A stretch of 64,000 nt of DNA from Ditylenchus dipsaci (taxonomy: Eukaryota; Nematoda; Chromadorea; Rhabditida; Anguinidae): positions 248,001 to 312,000 of the forward strand of contig SADC01001294.1 of the NCBI GenBank assembly GCA_004194705.1, read 5' to 3'. Below are positions 1 through 9,699 of the stretch, piece by piece. The notes under the pieces are model-generated. The model ran no database searches. It worked only from the letters and a program-made list of their open reading frames with translations, and was not told where the DNA came from. The translations under genes were made by a program, and so were the position numbers. How positions within the stretch are numbered: the stretch's first letter is position 1; every line of letters begins with the position of its first letter.

Positions 1-425
1 ACTAAAATTTTGGACTAAACATATTTAGTACCAAAAGTCTAAACATTTAGTTACTAATAAAAAAGTGGACTTTAGCCTCTTATATTTGGTACGACTAATT
101 TTTCGAGAATTTAGACTTTAGCCTAGAAGTCTAATATTTGGGGTATAGACGTTTGGCTACAAATGGGACATTTTTGGCGTTCTGCCCTATGTTCTGTTTT
201 AGCCACTTAGGCCTACTTAGGCTTAGGCTTAGGCCTTAGGCTTAGGCTTAGGTTTAGGTTTAGGCTTAGGGACCAAAAATGTCTTACGAACTACAAAATG
301 GCTGAAAAAATAAGCCTAAGTGGCTTAAACAGAACATAGGGCAGAACGCCAAAAATGTCCCATTTGGTAGCCAAACGTCTACTCACCAAATATTTAGTGA
401 CTAATTTTTATATTTGGTACGGGTC
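1..425. mobile_element. Right part of a Harbinger-family non-autonomous element
   Basis: The sequence is an array of A/T-rich units containing TTTAGACTT, CTAATATTT and ATATTTGGTAC in both orientations, ending in GGTACGGGTC followed by CAG. The same unit style and the same outer end occur in the Harbinger element at 56783-58572, whose target duplication is also CAG. The left end lies outside the window. No coding capacity is visible. A separate foldback is inserted at about 163-361. Assignment to Harbinger is by likeness of the ends only. Confidence 0.55.
163..361. repeat. Foldback with TTAGGC telomere-type loop
   Basis: Two inverted arms (about 163-211 and 312-361) share GGGACATTTTTGGCGTTCTG and continue through CCACTTAGGC. 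Between them, positions about 203-271 hold seven or so TTAGGC or near-TTAGGC units (variants TTAGGT and CTTAGG). TTAGGC is the telomere repeat of many nematodes. The run is internal and flanked by transposon sequence, so it is not a chromosome end here. Confidence 0.8.
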
Positions 426-429
426 CAGA

Positions 430-1107
430 ATCAATGATTTTACTAGCAGAAAAAAAACTAGAGAGAGATTTTGCGTTACAACTCATTTATTAATTTTGCC
501 CATTTAGCCACAATGTGATGATAAGATATTGCTGTAATAAGCTTCAAAATGACCGACAGATTCTGGTCGTTTTTTTTCTTCTAACTATTCGGCTATATAT
601 CATCTTTACACAAAGTTATGGCTCGTGGAAAGTCAGAGACAACACCTAATAATTTCAGAATTTTTCAAAAAAAGTATGGCTTTTGGGGTACCTGAATATT
701 TATTGGGGGGAGGGTGGTATATTAAAGTGGCGTCGAAAGTTTCATTGGCGAAACGACCACGCTCCAAAATTTATAAGCTTTCATAAGGATAATTAACTAA
801 AGTGCATTTGGAAAAATCTTTGCTTCACAACAACAAATACGCAACAGTTCATGTATTGGCAGTTAGACGGATTAAATAAATTTGTACTTAAATTTTTCTC
901 AGGATATCTACAACACATAGCAATGTTCTTTCCCATAAACTTCAAAATTCACTTCTTGGGTATAGATTGCATTCAAGGCAACTTTTGTTGTGCGGCAAAC
1001 CTTAATTTGTCAGAAATATTAATTGATTTAAGAAATTTAGCAAAAATTCACCGTCTTCCTTGGAATATCCACGCCCGATTGTTTCTATTTGGTCAAATTT
1101 GGCTGCT
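430..1107. other. Unassigned intergenic sequence
   Basis: AT-rich sequence between the element at the window start and the 3' end of the PHYHIP-like gene. A plus-strand open frame at 851-1126 overlaps the last exon of that gene on the other strand and has no recognisable domain, so I treat it as chance. No repeat structure is evident. Confidence 0.5.
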
Positions 1108-2768
1108 TCAAACAAACTGCAATTGAAGAATTTCAACTGACAATATTATAGTAGACTGTAAAACCACCAACCTTATTTCTTCAGTATAGTAGATTTCCAC
1201 CCATACTTTTAGATTAACGCAGAAGCTCTTGCCATTTTGTCCTTCCACTACTGAAACCAGAAGTGTGTCGATAGAGCCTTCACTCTCGAAATTAGTTACC
1301 TTTGAGAAAGTTGTTGTTAGTGGGTGAGAGAAGAAGCAGGTGATCCCGGCAAAACCTCAAAAACAAAAAATTTCACAACTATTACAACTATTCTCATTCA
1401 AACCTGTCTGAATCAGACCCTTTCTTGCAAATCACCAAAGTAACATAGTGCATCTTTTTGTTGCAATAAAAGTCGGAAAAGTACATATTCACTTTGTCGC
1501 CATTTAAAAGCTTCTCAACAGGAACTTGCATTCGAACTTCACCAAACGGAGAACTGAAATTTAAGGCTCAAAGCACTAAAACAATATAAAATCTTAAAGA
1601 CCTGTGTGGAAGCTGGCCATTGTCTTTCAAACGAGCAGAGAAGAAAAGTCCTAAAAGTCATGCTCATTAATAATACAAAGGATACATAGAGATGGCACCA
1701 TGTAGAACTCCATTTATGGGACAAGCTGACTGACCTGAACTTAGACGCTTAATAAAGTGGAACGAAGAAGGAAAATATATACCATTGTTATCTTTCAAAT
1801 AGGGCTTCATTATTCTTCCTTCAACATGATAAATGCTATCATAGTATCGTTTCGGCTTGCAACGGTAAAGATTTCTAAATTCAATAATTGCGTGGTGAAG
1901 AAGTAACACGTAAAAATACTTGTAAGGGTGAAGCATATCCCCCGCAAATTTAACAGCCATCTCATACAAATTATGCATCTCTTCTTTGGAGAAAGCTGAA
2001 AAGGTAGATAAACTGCCGAAATTATAAAAGACGAAAACGGAAATTTTATGTGCGTTTACTACAGCCTGGAAAAAGAGGCTCAATATCAAAAATGTTGTTT
2101 TGTACTCTAGCAATATTTTGCAAGCGATTCAGAGCTTTCGGAACTTACGGACTTTCAAAAAACAATTTAAAAAAAAGACCGTTTGGTCCTGCTAGCAATT
2201 GCACATAAAGTCAACAAATATTACTTACTAGCTCTGAACGAACATTGTCCTGTAACCAGAATGTTGCCTATTGCATCTAAGATGAATAGCTCAACATTGT
2301 AAGTCTGCCCTGTAATGATATAAATCAATGAAAATACATCGATAAAGAAGAACAAGCTAATACCAGGTACTGTGAAAACGACATACTCATTCACTAGACC
2401 AAGCCTTGCCCGCGACACTCGTGTAGGACTGGTCTCCACTTCTAATTCCTGGTGGTGCACACGTAGCTCTGAGCTCAAAAACATAATTAACTGCTGCATT
2501 AATAACTAATTTACCTAGTGGAATATTCCATCGCAGAAAACACTTGGTTGCACTAACATCGTAATAAAGTTCAATTTGTTCCACTGCCCGGCTTCTACCA
2601 TCGCCGTTGTTCATCAGATAAGGAGAAGCGATTTTTTGTTTGTTCTGTGGTGGTTCATATCCATGCATCACGAAATTGTCCGGCTTTTTCCTCTTACCAA
2701 CTTTATTGCCATTCGTCTTATTTATGCCGTTACTTTGCTCTTTTGGTCTTGGAGGATGAGGGTGGTAA
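1108..2768 (-). CDS. PHYHIPL-like: PHYHIP-like protein (fibronectin III + PHYHIP C-terminal domain)
   Basis: Nine exons read on the minus strand: 2515-2768 (5' part uncertain), 2364-2468, 2229-2309, 1783-1995, 1699-1734, 1602-1650, 1404-1553, 1300-1355 and 1108-1250. All junctions have GT/AG ends and close in frame; most introns are 45-60 bp. The first exons encode a fibronectin type III-like fold (from 'VEQIELYYDVSATKCFLRW' to 'GQTYNVELFILDAIGN'). The rest follows the C-terminal domain of vertebrate phytanoyl-CoA hydroxylase-interacting proteins: a Tyr-rich stretch ending 'MKPYLKDNNGQSACPINGVL', then 'GLFFSARL', 'SSPFGEVR', 'NMYFSDFYCNKKMHYVTLVI', 'GSDSDRFC' and 'WVEIYYTEE'. In vertebrates these are cytosolic neuronal proteins of unclear biochemical role. 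The start codon is not fixed: an ATG lies at about 2663, but an upstream acceptor near 2769 suggests further 5' exons. The last 20 or so residues after 'YYTEE' are hydrophobic and unlike the family, so a missed 3' splice is possible. Confidence 0.85.
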
Positions 2769-2779
2769 ACTAAACACAC

Positions 2780-3583
2780 AAGTTGCTTACGTTATAGTCA
2801 GGTCTCAATTTAACGTACACCTTATACAACCTGTATGCTTAATCTTGACTAGACCGTATATTTATAAAATAGTAAGTTGAACCCTGGGCCTTCAAGTGCG
2901 TTGAACCTCCAACCTGCCAGTGAGTTTGGCCAGGGATTCAAGTTAACCCAATCACAATTACTGCTGAACCAACACGCTTCCACAAGTGTGTTAAATGCTC
3001 TGTAAAGGGCGAATACTTTGGATTGGACATCAAGAAAGCTCTCTACTGCCATGTTTCAACTCATTGGCAGGACCGGGGTTCAAGTGCTTCTTATAAAATC
3101 GTGACAGATCATTCTAACTAATACTTTTTAAAGAACCATGCTCACGGTGGTCTAGCGGTCTCACGCCAATTTCAAAGTTTTCCCTCACCACTGGATTCAC
3201 TTAGGCGTTTTTTTATTGAGTTTCTAGCAAAACTAGAAAGAAGGGACCCTGACTGTGACCTGGGAGAACTTCGATGAAATTTTTTTGGCTGTAGGTGAAA
3301 GCACCCGCCTAATTGTGTGAATCTCGCGTCAAACTATTTCGAAACCCATGAGTCTAAGTCTACGATATTGCTCCGCCAATTTAAATCTTTCACGCAATCA
3401 TTTAATTTCTGCACGGTTTTTATAACTTGGTTTATAACAAAGCTTTACCTGAAATTTTAATTCCATACAGTTGACTGCCGATTTAGTGTACACCCCCAAA
3501 TTTCGTTCCCGCCCAGGGCCCGACACTTTTTTACACCAATTTTTGAAATCTTTTGTCACTACTATTCGTCAGTCTAGTTCGGT
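2780..3583. other. Intergenic sequence, no gene recognised
   Basis: No coding or RNA gene recognised. It lies upstream of the PHYHIP-like gene (minus) and upstream of the plus-strand exon at 3584, so it could hold promoters for both, or a missing 5' exon of PHYHIP-like. I see no convincing TATA box or other regulatory site. Confidence 0.4.
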
Positions 3584-3706
3584 ATGGAAAAATCCGTACA
3601 GAAGTTCAAAAACACTGTCGTGGATGCAGACGGTCATGGTCTTTTAACAATTACAGGAACTAGCTCACGAATAACTGCAGGATGCGTTCTCGGAATCATG
3701 TCTAAG
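3584..3706 (+). CDS. Possible first exon of a LAMTOR5 (HBXIP)-like Ragulator subunit
   Basis: An ATG at 3584 opens 41 codons starting 'MEKSVQKFKNTVVDADG' and ending 'TAGCVLGIMSK', directly followed by a consensus donor AAG|GTAAGT. Length, the 'ME..(L/V)..F' start and the later 'AG-small-hydrophobic' stretch loosely fit the N-terminus of LAMTOR5, a roadblock-fold subunit of the lysosomal Ragulator complex, but about nine central residues would be missing. The last codons and the donor (from about 3690) belong to a dispersed palindromic repeat, so either the repeat captured this exon end or the exon uses the repeat's donor. No downstream exon was found. The family call is weak; the exon itself is plausible. 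Confidence 0.3.
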
Positions 3707-3740
3707 GTAAGTGCGTGCGCGCATCTCTAACTCTCAAGCC
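3690..3740 (+). repeat. Splice-donor palindrome family, one arm (copy 1)
   Basis: Matches the left arm of the family seen at 8240, 13567, 16735, 18655 and 62873: CTCGGAATCATGTCTAAGG, then GTAAGTG, alternating GCGCG, then CATCTCTAACTCTCAAG. Only one arm is present; similarity stops after 'CTCTCAAG'. Confidence 0.75.
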
Positions 3741-4214
3741 TTTTGGCTACGAGCCAGAGGCTCAGCCATCCAAAAATTCAGCCTTCACCTCCACAGAGTC
3801 CTGGCTCAGGCATAACCACCTCGGGACTTACCCGGATGACTCTTGTGGTCCTTTTGAGTACTTATGTATTTGGGTCCTCCACAAGTTGCTGGGATTGAGG
3901 GCGCCTTTAAAGGTATATATTAAGTGGTGGTCCCAAGTTGCTGAGTTTGAGGGTGCCTTAAACCTTATTAATTAGTGGCCCCTGTTTTGTCCCTTCCACT
4001 CCCAATACAGCCCTTGAACCTATTTAAATGGCTTTTCTGGCCTTTTTATGGCAACATTATTTCATTAAAATGGTTATTGAGTGCATACATGAATGTTGGT
4101 TTTTTAGGGGGGGGGGTGGGAACAGTGGAATAGGTCCTTATTTTTGGGAGGGGGGGGGTACACTGGAATAGCTTTGGGGGGGGGGGTACAATGGAATAGT
4201 ACCACAATTTTTTT
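3741..4214. other. Unassigned, with homopolymer G runs
   Basis: No gene seen. Two related segments at about 3870-3960 share AAGTTGCTGNGNTTGAGGG and look like a degenerate direct duplication. From 4105 to 4195 there are four runs of 7-10 G spaced 20-40 bp apart, each followed by a GGAATAG-type word, the same 'word array' style seen in other foldbacks here. Confidence 0.4.
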
Positions 4215-4362
4215 GGTATATAAAGTCAAAAACACGATTTTCACTTGGTCCCCCTGTGGTTTGGGCCTTGCCCATCCAGAGACCATATAAAGTCCAGGAC
4301 CCGAAACACAGGGGGGATCAAGCGAAAATCGTGTTTTTGACTTTACATACCAAAAAATTGTC
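4215..4362. repeat. Foldback with CTTGGTCCCC motif
   Basis: The arms 4217-4262 and 4308-4360 are inverted copies (GTCAAAAACACGATTTTC, then the CTTG-GTCCCCCTGTG motif). A very similar arm with the same CTTGGTCCCC-TGTGG-CTTGCCCATCCA order occurs at about 56658-56705. Confidence 0.75.
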
Positions 4363-4598
4363 ATGCGATTCTGAGTCGATCTGCGTTGACAGTTTTTTCA
4401 AAATTCACTCCAGAAAAAAGTTATGACTCTTCAAAGTGTATCAAATTTCTTGGGACACCCTGTATCTTTCACGACTATTTTTAGAGCACTCTAAGTGAAA
4501 TTAGAGGTTTCCAAGGGATAAGACCGGAAATTCGGAAATGGACCGAGCAAGGGGCTACGCACCCTGTAACACAGATGAAAAGGTACCTGCGGAATTAT

Positions 4599-5339
4599 TC
4601 ATGACTCGGTTGTCTTGCAAAATTCCAGGAAGAGGAGGTATGTCGCGGCATAATTATCGCCATTTTCTCTTATAAACTGCGGATTCATAGAAGAATTCCC
4701 ATTGACTTGCTTGGCTGGTGAAAAAGACTCCTCTCTTAGATTAGTTGAGCTGAGCATGTGCAAGATCTGGTCCTGAAAACCGAACAAAGATTGCAAGAGA
4801 ATTTTTTTAATAGCAGACGCACATTGTAGTCAACAAACCCGGTGGATCCAGAAAATGACGGTGGACACAACAGCGGACTAGGTAAAGGAACATAACAGGA
4901 ATTATCCATTGGAACGCCTTTGTTATCAGCACGAAACTTCAGTAATTCTTTGAATGTAGCATGAGCAACCAGAATACTGAAGTAGGAATATGACTTCCGT
5001 GAACTATTTTTGAAAAATTAGCCGTACCTGTGGCTTAGCATTAATCTTCCACTCAATTGGACAGCACGATAAGCTAGGTCTAACCGTACCATCTCCTAAA
5101 CAGCAAGTTCTCCGTATTATATGCGGTTTTGACACAACAAAAAAACTTACGAAAAACACACTGTCCCTCCTCCGTTCCATCAAAGTTATTTCTTCTGGCT
5201 CATAGTTTAGATCAGAGAATAGCGAGAATATTTGACAGATTGTTGCTTTCGGCTAAAGCTCGAGACAAAATTTAAATGACGAAAAGTTCAAGATGAAAAA
5301 ATTTACCGGAACATTCTTCAATTGGACCAAAACAGGCAT
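4599..5339 (-). CDS. Small RRM-like protein, 176 residues
   Basis: Five exons on the minus strand (5307-5339, 5151-5252, 5028-5095, 4823-4976, 4599-4772) give exactly 177 codons including the stop; every junction closes in frame. Residues 3-75 have the pattern of an RNA recognition motif: an RNP2-like first strand 'VLVQLKNVP', a helix 'TICQIFSLF', an RNP1-like strand 'SVFFEMVRLDLAYRAVQL', then 'GRLMLSHRSILVAHA'. The most RBM12-like feature is the non-aromatic RNP2. The C-terminal 100 residues carry a Pro/Ser segment ('YVPLPSPLLCPPSFSGSTG') and no known domain. The ATG chosen is the first in frame and sits 171 bp downstream of the roadblock gene's stop on the same strand. The donor of exon 4 (AAT|GTGCGT) is weak, so the last exon is the least certain part. 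It could also be a fragment of a larger protein. Confidence 0.55.
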
Positions 5340-5510
5340 TTCAGTGGGTAGACTAAATGCTGAATATTTTTATTCAAATATTTTGACATTTTAGAAGAAA
5401 TTAGACAACTTCATATCTTATCTTGCAGGTAGATTAGAGAAATAAATGCAATAACAGATTCGCAATCTCTTGTCACAGGGTTTATCGTAACACATCCACA
5501 AATATTTCAT

Positions 5511-5872
5511 TTACGAGTGATTATAGATTACAGCAAGCAAGTATCGTTTGTCAGTAGAGATCATTATTTCATTCTTCTTTGCAGTTCTTAGACGAAGGAA
5601 GGTCAAGTCATCTGTGGCATCCGTTTGTTTGATTACACTTCTAGACGCTTCAAAGAGTTGCTTTATTGAGGTGGCATGCTTTATTGTCGTTTCATTGTCC
5701 ATTGTTGATTGAATCACTCTTCCTGAAATGTCGAAATGTTGAAAGGCGGATTCATAAAGGCTCAGAGACAAAAGCAACTACCCAATTGGTCCATGATCAA
5801 AACACCATCGACTCCTTTCTGCGACTGTATACGTTTGATTGTTTCTTTGTAAGTTTCATCAAAGTCGGTCAT
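5511..5872 (-). CDS. DYNLRB: Dynein light chain roadblock (DYNLRB/LC7), complete
   Basis: Two exons (5782-5872 and 5511-5722) separated by a 59-bp GT/AG intron give a 100-residue protein, the usual length of the family. It starts 'MTDFDETYKETIKRIQSQKG' and contains the family hallmarks 'STMDN', 'ARSVI'-like 'SRSVIKQTDATDDLTFLRLR' and 'KKNEIMIS'. Roadblock dimers sit on the dynein intermediate chains in the cytoplasmic and axonemal dynein motors and link them to cargo. The intron interrupts the Gly codon just after 'DQL'. No damage is visible, so this is a functional host gene and the most secure call in the window. It is the upstream member of a tight minus-strand pair with the RRM-like gene at 4599-5339. 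Confidence 0.95.
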
Positions 5873-6204
5873 TTTGAGTTGCAATAGAACGTCGTTTCGC
5901 TAAAAAGAGGTAAATAACGGCTATTTCTAGCAAATGACATCGAACTCGGATTCCCAAAGAACAATTTAACTTTTTTAAATTTAGTGCAAAATAGGTCATC
6001 GACAACAACAATTTACGGGTCTAGGGGTAAACGTGAGTATTTGCTAGTCAAGAAAAAGGCTTTAGAACCGACACTTCGGTTCTGTGCTGGGTACTGTAAC
6101 GGCTCGTTAAAAATCGGCACCATACTTGCACGCGACCCAAAAACAGCGCCGGCGGCCAAAAATTGGGGCGACAACGCCAAATTTTAGAGGTAAAAAGACA
6201 ACTG
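5873..6204. other. Upstream region of the roadblock gene, nothing assigned
   Basis: Expected to contain the promoter of the minus-strand roadblock gene. No TATA box or other known element is clear. An open frame at 5984-6187 has no recognisable domain. Confidence 0.4.
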
Positions 6205-6500
6205 CAGACGAAACTAACTGCCGACGATTCCAACTGCAGACGCCCAACTGCCGATGATCATTACTGCCGATGTCTTAAAATGAACCAACAACAAATATTT
6301 TGGTAGAGACTAAGGTTTTGCACCAATATAATAAAATGGTATGTGGATACTTTTGAAAGGAGAACCTTAAACCAAAAAACCCAAAAAAAAGTCTGAACCA
6401 AAAAAAAAAGTCTTTTTGCAGCAAAAAAAAATTAGCAGCAAAAAAAAGTCCTTTTGGAGCAAAAAGAAGTCTTTTAGCAGCAAGGAAAAGCTTTGCCCGT
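6205..6500. repeat. Two short-word arrays
   Basis: At 6205-6275 the word ACTGCCGACG / ACTGCAGACG / ACTGCCGATG recurs five to six times at 12-18 bp spacing. At 6362-6490 a second array has AGCAAAAAA and AGTCTTTT units in alternation. Both are degenerate direct arrays of the type found in the arms of many foldbacks in this window. Confidence 0.65.
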
Positions 6501-7094
6501 GCCCGTCACGGTGAAATTTGAATTTCCAAAAGGCGGGGACCACTTTAATGCGTGAGACCAAAAAAATTCAAATTCAAATTGTCATTTGTAATGTATTGGC
6601 TGCGGTATATGATATATACCGTATATCAGACGTGTGTTACGCAATCCTCATGCGAATTTTATATATTTTTTTGTCCATTTTCCAGAAATTCGTGGTCATG
6701 GTTTCACTTATTCAAATTTTTTAGGTTTTCTGAAAGACTCTCAAAAGCGTTCAAGATGTCTTTTATGTCGTACAACGGTGGGACAATTGTGGCCATGACA
6801 GGAATGTGTTTGCATTGGAAGTGCACAGGGGCCCAAAATTTAAATTTATAATCAGTTCAACTTAAACAAAATGCCAAGATTTTTTTGCGTAAAATGCAAA
6901 ATTTGGCACTTTTTAAATTCCTGCCAAGAATTTTTCGAATGAAACTTTTTTTTTTGAAATATTTTTAAAAAATCTGAACTGTTCATCCAAAATTTCAATA
7001 AAGAAATACGATTTTTGAAATTCTAATACCCAAAGCACTTTTATTTGATTGAAAACAGTGATGGAAGTACCGTTAGAAAGCAGATGTGAAACAA
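6501..7094. other. Unassigned AT-rich sequence
   Basis: Overlapping short open frames at 6518-6851 have skewed composition and no known domain. A short imperfect palindrome GGTATATGATATATACC lies at about 6604. Nothing else is supported. Confidence 0.4.
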
Positions 7095-8160
7095 TTATTC
7101 AATAACAATATCATGAGTATCAAAAAGACAATTTCGGATATATGATTCTTCCATGAGGCTTTTCAAGATCTTCTCTCTGACGCCAATCGATGCAAATCTC
7201 CTTTCATCTTCGTTTACCTTACGATGAAGAGATTCTACAGACTGCTCAGAGATTAGGCCCCAAAATCCATGACAGCGGACAAAGCCAACCACATGGGAGC
7301 ACAGCAGATGAGCTTTCGAAGTGACAGAGACATCGGGGAATTCTGTCTGAATGATTACATTGAATGAGACAAAATATAACTTGTCTTACTCTTAAACACT
7401 GAAAGAATGCTTTGTCAGCTCTGACAGTTGTTCCACTTCTGCACAATTCAGAAAAGCTGCCTTGGCAAGTCCTTGTGCCTCACCTAACACAGTCAGTAAC
7501 TTCTCCACCGCTGAATGTTTGCTATTTCCGGCGATCACATCAGCAATGCGCTTAGGCCCATCTCCAGCTAACAGCTTACGGCAATGGTTACCTGAAAACC
7601 GGTCTCTGGCTTTGCGTAATTTTCAAAGCATAAAAGGTTAAAATACCAGTAAAACGATTGGTACCAGGCCTGTTTCTGAGCACCGAGACTCTTGAACACC
7701 TCTTCCAATTCTTTTACTAGCAAAGGCTCCCTCTTTCGATCCAATCAATTACGTTTTAACACAATCCTTGTATGAAGTGCAGCGAAGGCGGAATGACATT
7801 CTCAATTGGAATCTTGACCAGTGGGTGCTTTGCAATGGACAACGATTGTCGATGCAACATTGCCTTTTCAGCATTTGAGATATATGAGCGTCCATCTGTT
7901 TTGCGCTGATAGAGACTGAAGCATTCATTAATTGATGAGAGGGTTCTTGCTTTGAAAATACTACCGCCTTTGAATGCAGATTTCGGAGCTTCGCAGAGAA
8001 CGCATGGATGAGTAGCCGACGAACCAATGTGACCGTAGATTGAATCGAGAAACTTCAAATCCCCTGTCACAAAGCTTGAAAAATCCGTTAAAAAAACACT
8101 AACCGAAGTTACACATATGTACATACCAGACAACTTCACGCTCAGTTGTTCCAAGACTTA
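7095..8160 (-). pseudogene. Invertebrate DDE-type transposon protein, 5'-truncated
   Basis: Exons on the minus strand can be joined at GT/AG sites: 8127-8160 to 8063 (63-bp intron, 'KLSG|DLKF'), then through 'SLHFIQGL', then 'LVKELEEVFKSLGAQKQAWY', 'SFTG|NHCRKLLAGDGPKRIADV', 'TSKAHLLCSHVVGFVRCHGF' and 'WGLISEQSVESLHRKVNEDE'. Two Cys in 'HPCVLCE' could bind metal. I recognise this layout (a 'C..C' knuckle, 'PP-LH-I-GL', 'F-GN--RKLL', 'K-H', 'G-WG--SEQ--ESLH') from repeated transposon proteins in nematodes and other invertebrates, but I cannot name the superfamily with certainty. A stop after 'IQGLC' at about 7756 is not removed by any splice I can see, and the 5' end is replaced by a palindromic repeat at 8240, so it is probably dead. 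Confidence 0.6.
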
Positions 8161-8234
8161 GTCGATGGAATTCGAGCTGCTCGAAAACTTGATGCAGATT
8201 TGCTAATTTGTCATGTTATCGTCGTCATCGTAGA

Positions 8235-8400
8235 GAGCCACAGAGTCACTTTCGAGTGATTTGCGTCTAAGGTATGTGGGTGTGCGCATCTCAACCCAAG
8301 CAACCAAGCCCCTGCGCCCTCTTCGGGGGCGCAGGGGCTTGGTTGGTTAGAGATGCGCGCACTCACTTACCTTAGACGTAATTCCGAGCAAGACTCTTGA
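8235..8400 (-). repeat. Splice-donor palindrome family (copy 2)
   Basis: Complete palindrome in the reverse orientation: GTCTAAGGTATGTGGGTG ... a GC-rich centre with CAAGCCCCTGCGCCC and its complement ... CACTCACTTACCTTAGAC, followed by ATTCCGAGCAAGACTCTTGA. Both strands carry an AAG|GTA(A/T)GTG splice-donor consensus. Confidence 0.85.
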
Positions 8401-8469
8401 TGGAAAAATATATAAAGAGATTATTTTTTGCCCAGCTCCAGTGACCAAAACGGGGAAGAATACCTTGAT

Positions 8470-8690
8470 ACAAGGTGATTTACCTTGGTCCCGAGGAAGT
8501 TATAAGAAACATCAAAGGAGGATCAAAAAGCAAAAAAAGCAAATTAACATATATCACTAATATTACTGAAAACCGCGTTACGAAAGAGCTTGTTACGAAA
8601 AATTCGCTGTTACGAATAAATTTCTTACGAAATTCGCTGTTACGAAAAAGGAGCAGTTTCGGAACACCACCCCAGTCAGTTCAAACTTAT
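8470..8690 (+). repeat. TTACGAA word array, left side of Merlin
   Basis: From 8497 the sequence CTATAAGAAACATC-type plus AAAGGAGGATC matches 14468-14560. From 8575 the word TTACGAA recurs five times with AATTCGCTG spacers. It ends in CGGAACACCACCCCAGTCAG, whose inverted copy is at 10148-10170 beyond the Merlin gene, so these are probably the element's subterminal regions. Confidence 0.7.
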
Positions 8691-8844
8691 TCTCATGCGT
8701 TTGAAAACTGGAATTAATATTGAATAGTTTTTTTCATTGTTTCGCTACCTGTGTTATTCTTGCCAATGTTTGTTGTTATAAGTTTATTTGTGTGCGTTAA
8801 AGATTTATAGATTTTTTCTATGGAGCTAATAGTTTAGTTCCAGG

Positions 8845-9627
8845 ATGGCATTGTGCTCGGCCTCAAACCGATGGACCCTTGCTGAGCTTGATCGGATCGG
8901 TCAGAATGAAGACGAATTGCTTACTTTTTTGGATCGACAGCATATTGTTTCCGCGTGAATCCATCGGTGGTCCTGGCGACGTGGTACTAATTTCCTAATT
9001 GATTTTTCTATCACCTCTTTATATCTTTTTGAGGTTGAAATAGACGAATCGAAATTTGGAAAAAGGAAATATAACAGGGACACCATGTCGAAGGCTCTTG
9101 GGTATTTGGAGGCATTTCTCGAACTACGGGTGGCGTATTCATGGTTTAAGTTGAGAAACGGTCAATTTTTTTTGGTGTTTTCCTTATTTTTGCTTTAATT
9201 GTAATAATTTATAGAGACCGTGCAATTATCTTTCCTCTTTGTCAGCGTTATCTTTCCTCTTTGTCAGCATAGTTGCTGACTGTTGGCGTGCATATGACAC
9301 TCTTGAAGAATTGAGTTTCCAATTACTTCGTGTGAATCACAGTATTACCTTCAAAACTGCCGAAGAGGAAATACCCGATTGTTTTCCTACACATGTGAGG
9401 AAGGTATCTAATTTTCTATTAATTCTTGGTATTACTTGTATCGCTTTTACTTGTGTTTCTAGGCTGTCCATACAAACAGCATAGAGGCTTCCTGGGCTGC
9501 TGTAAAACGGATGATATTCCGCCAGCCAGGAAGTAGGACTCGTCGTCATCTTCCAGGAAATCTTGCCAAGTATTTGTTCATTAAACAATGCCGGCTTCAT
9601 AAATTACGTAATTTTTTCAAAGAATAG
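8845..9627 (+). pseudogene. Merlin (IS1016/ISXO2-like) transposase, frameshifted
   Basis: The N-terminus 'RWTLAELDRIGQNEDELLTF' follows the ATG at 8845. The DDE core comes next: 'VEIDESKFGKRKYN' (first Asp), then, in a shifted frame after a one-base loss, 'HHVEGSWVFGGISRTTGGVF'. After an intron comes 'IVADCWRAYDTL' (second Asp) and 'LLRVNHSITFK', then an intron 9390-9462, then 'AVHTNSIEASWAAVKR' (catalytic Glu) and 'AKYLFIKQCRL', with a stop at 9625. This is the IS1595/Merlin fold that cuts and pastes DNA. Breaks: a stop at about 8956, a one-base shift near 9076, and a 20-bp direct duplication (TATCTTTCCTCTTTGTCAGC) at 9229-9268. The duplication and stops mean this copy cannot make transposase. 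Confidence 0.85.
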
Positions 9628-9699
9628 AATAAAATTCTCATTTTGTCATGTTGGTTTTATAGTGATCCTTTCCTGAAGACGATTCAGTTGTGCGTACAA

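Noticed and set aside
203..271. True telomere end
   Set aside because: The TTAGGC run is short, degenerate and lies between inverted arms with transposon sequence on both sides.
851..1126. 91-codon open frame on the plus strand
   Set aside because: It overlaps the last exons of the PHYHIP-like gene on the other strand, has no domain and unusual composition.
2469..2514. A 21-bp micro-intron in the PHYHIP-like gene
   Set aside because: A 46-bp GT/AG intron with acceptor GAGCTCAG keeps the FN3 frame open and fits the other intron sizes.
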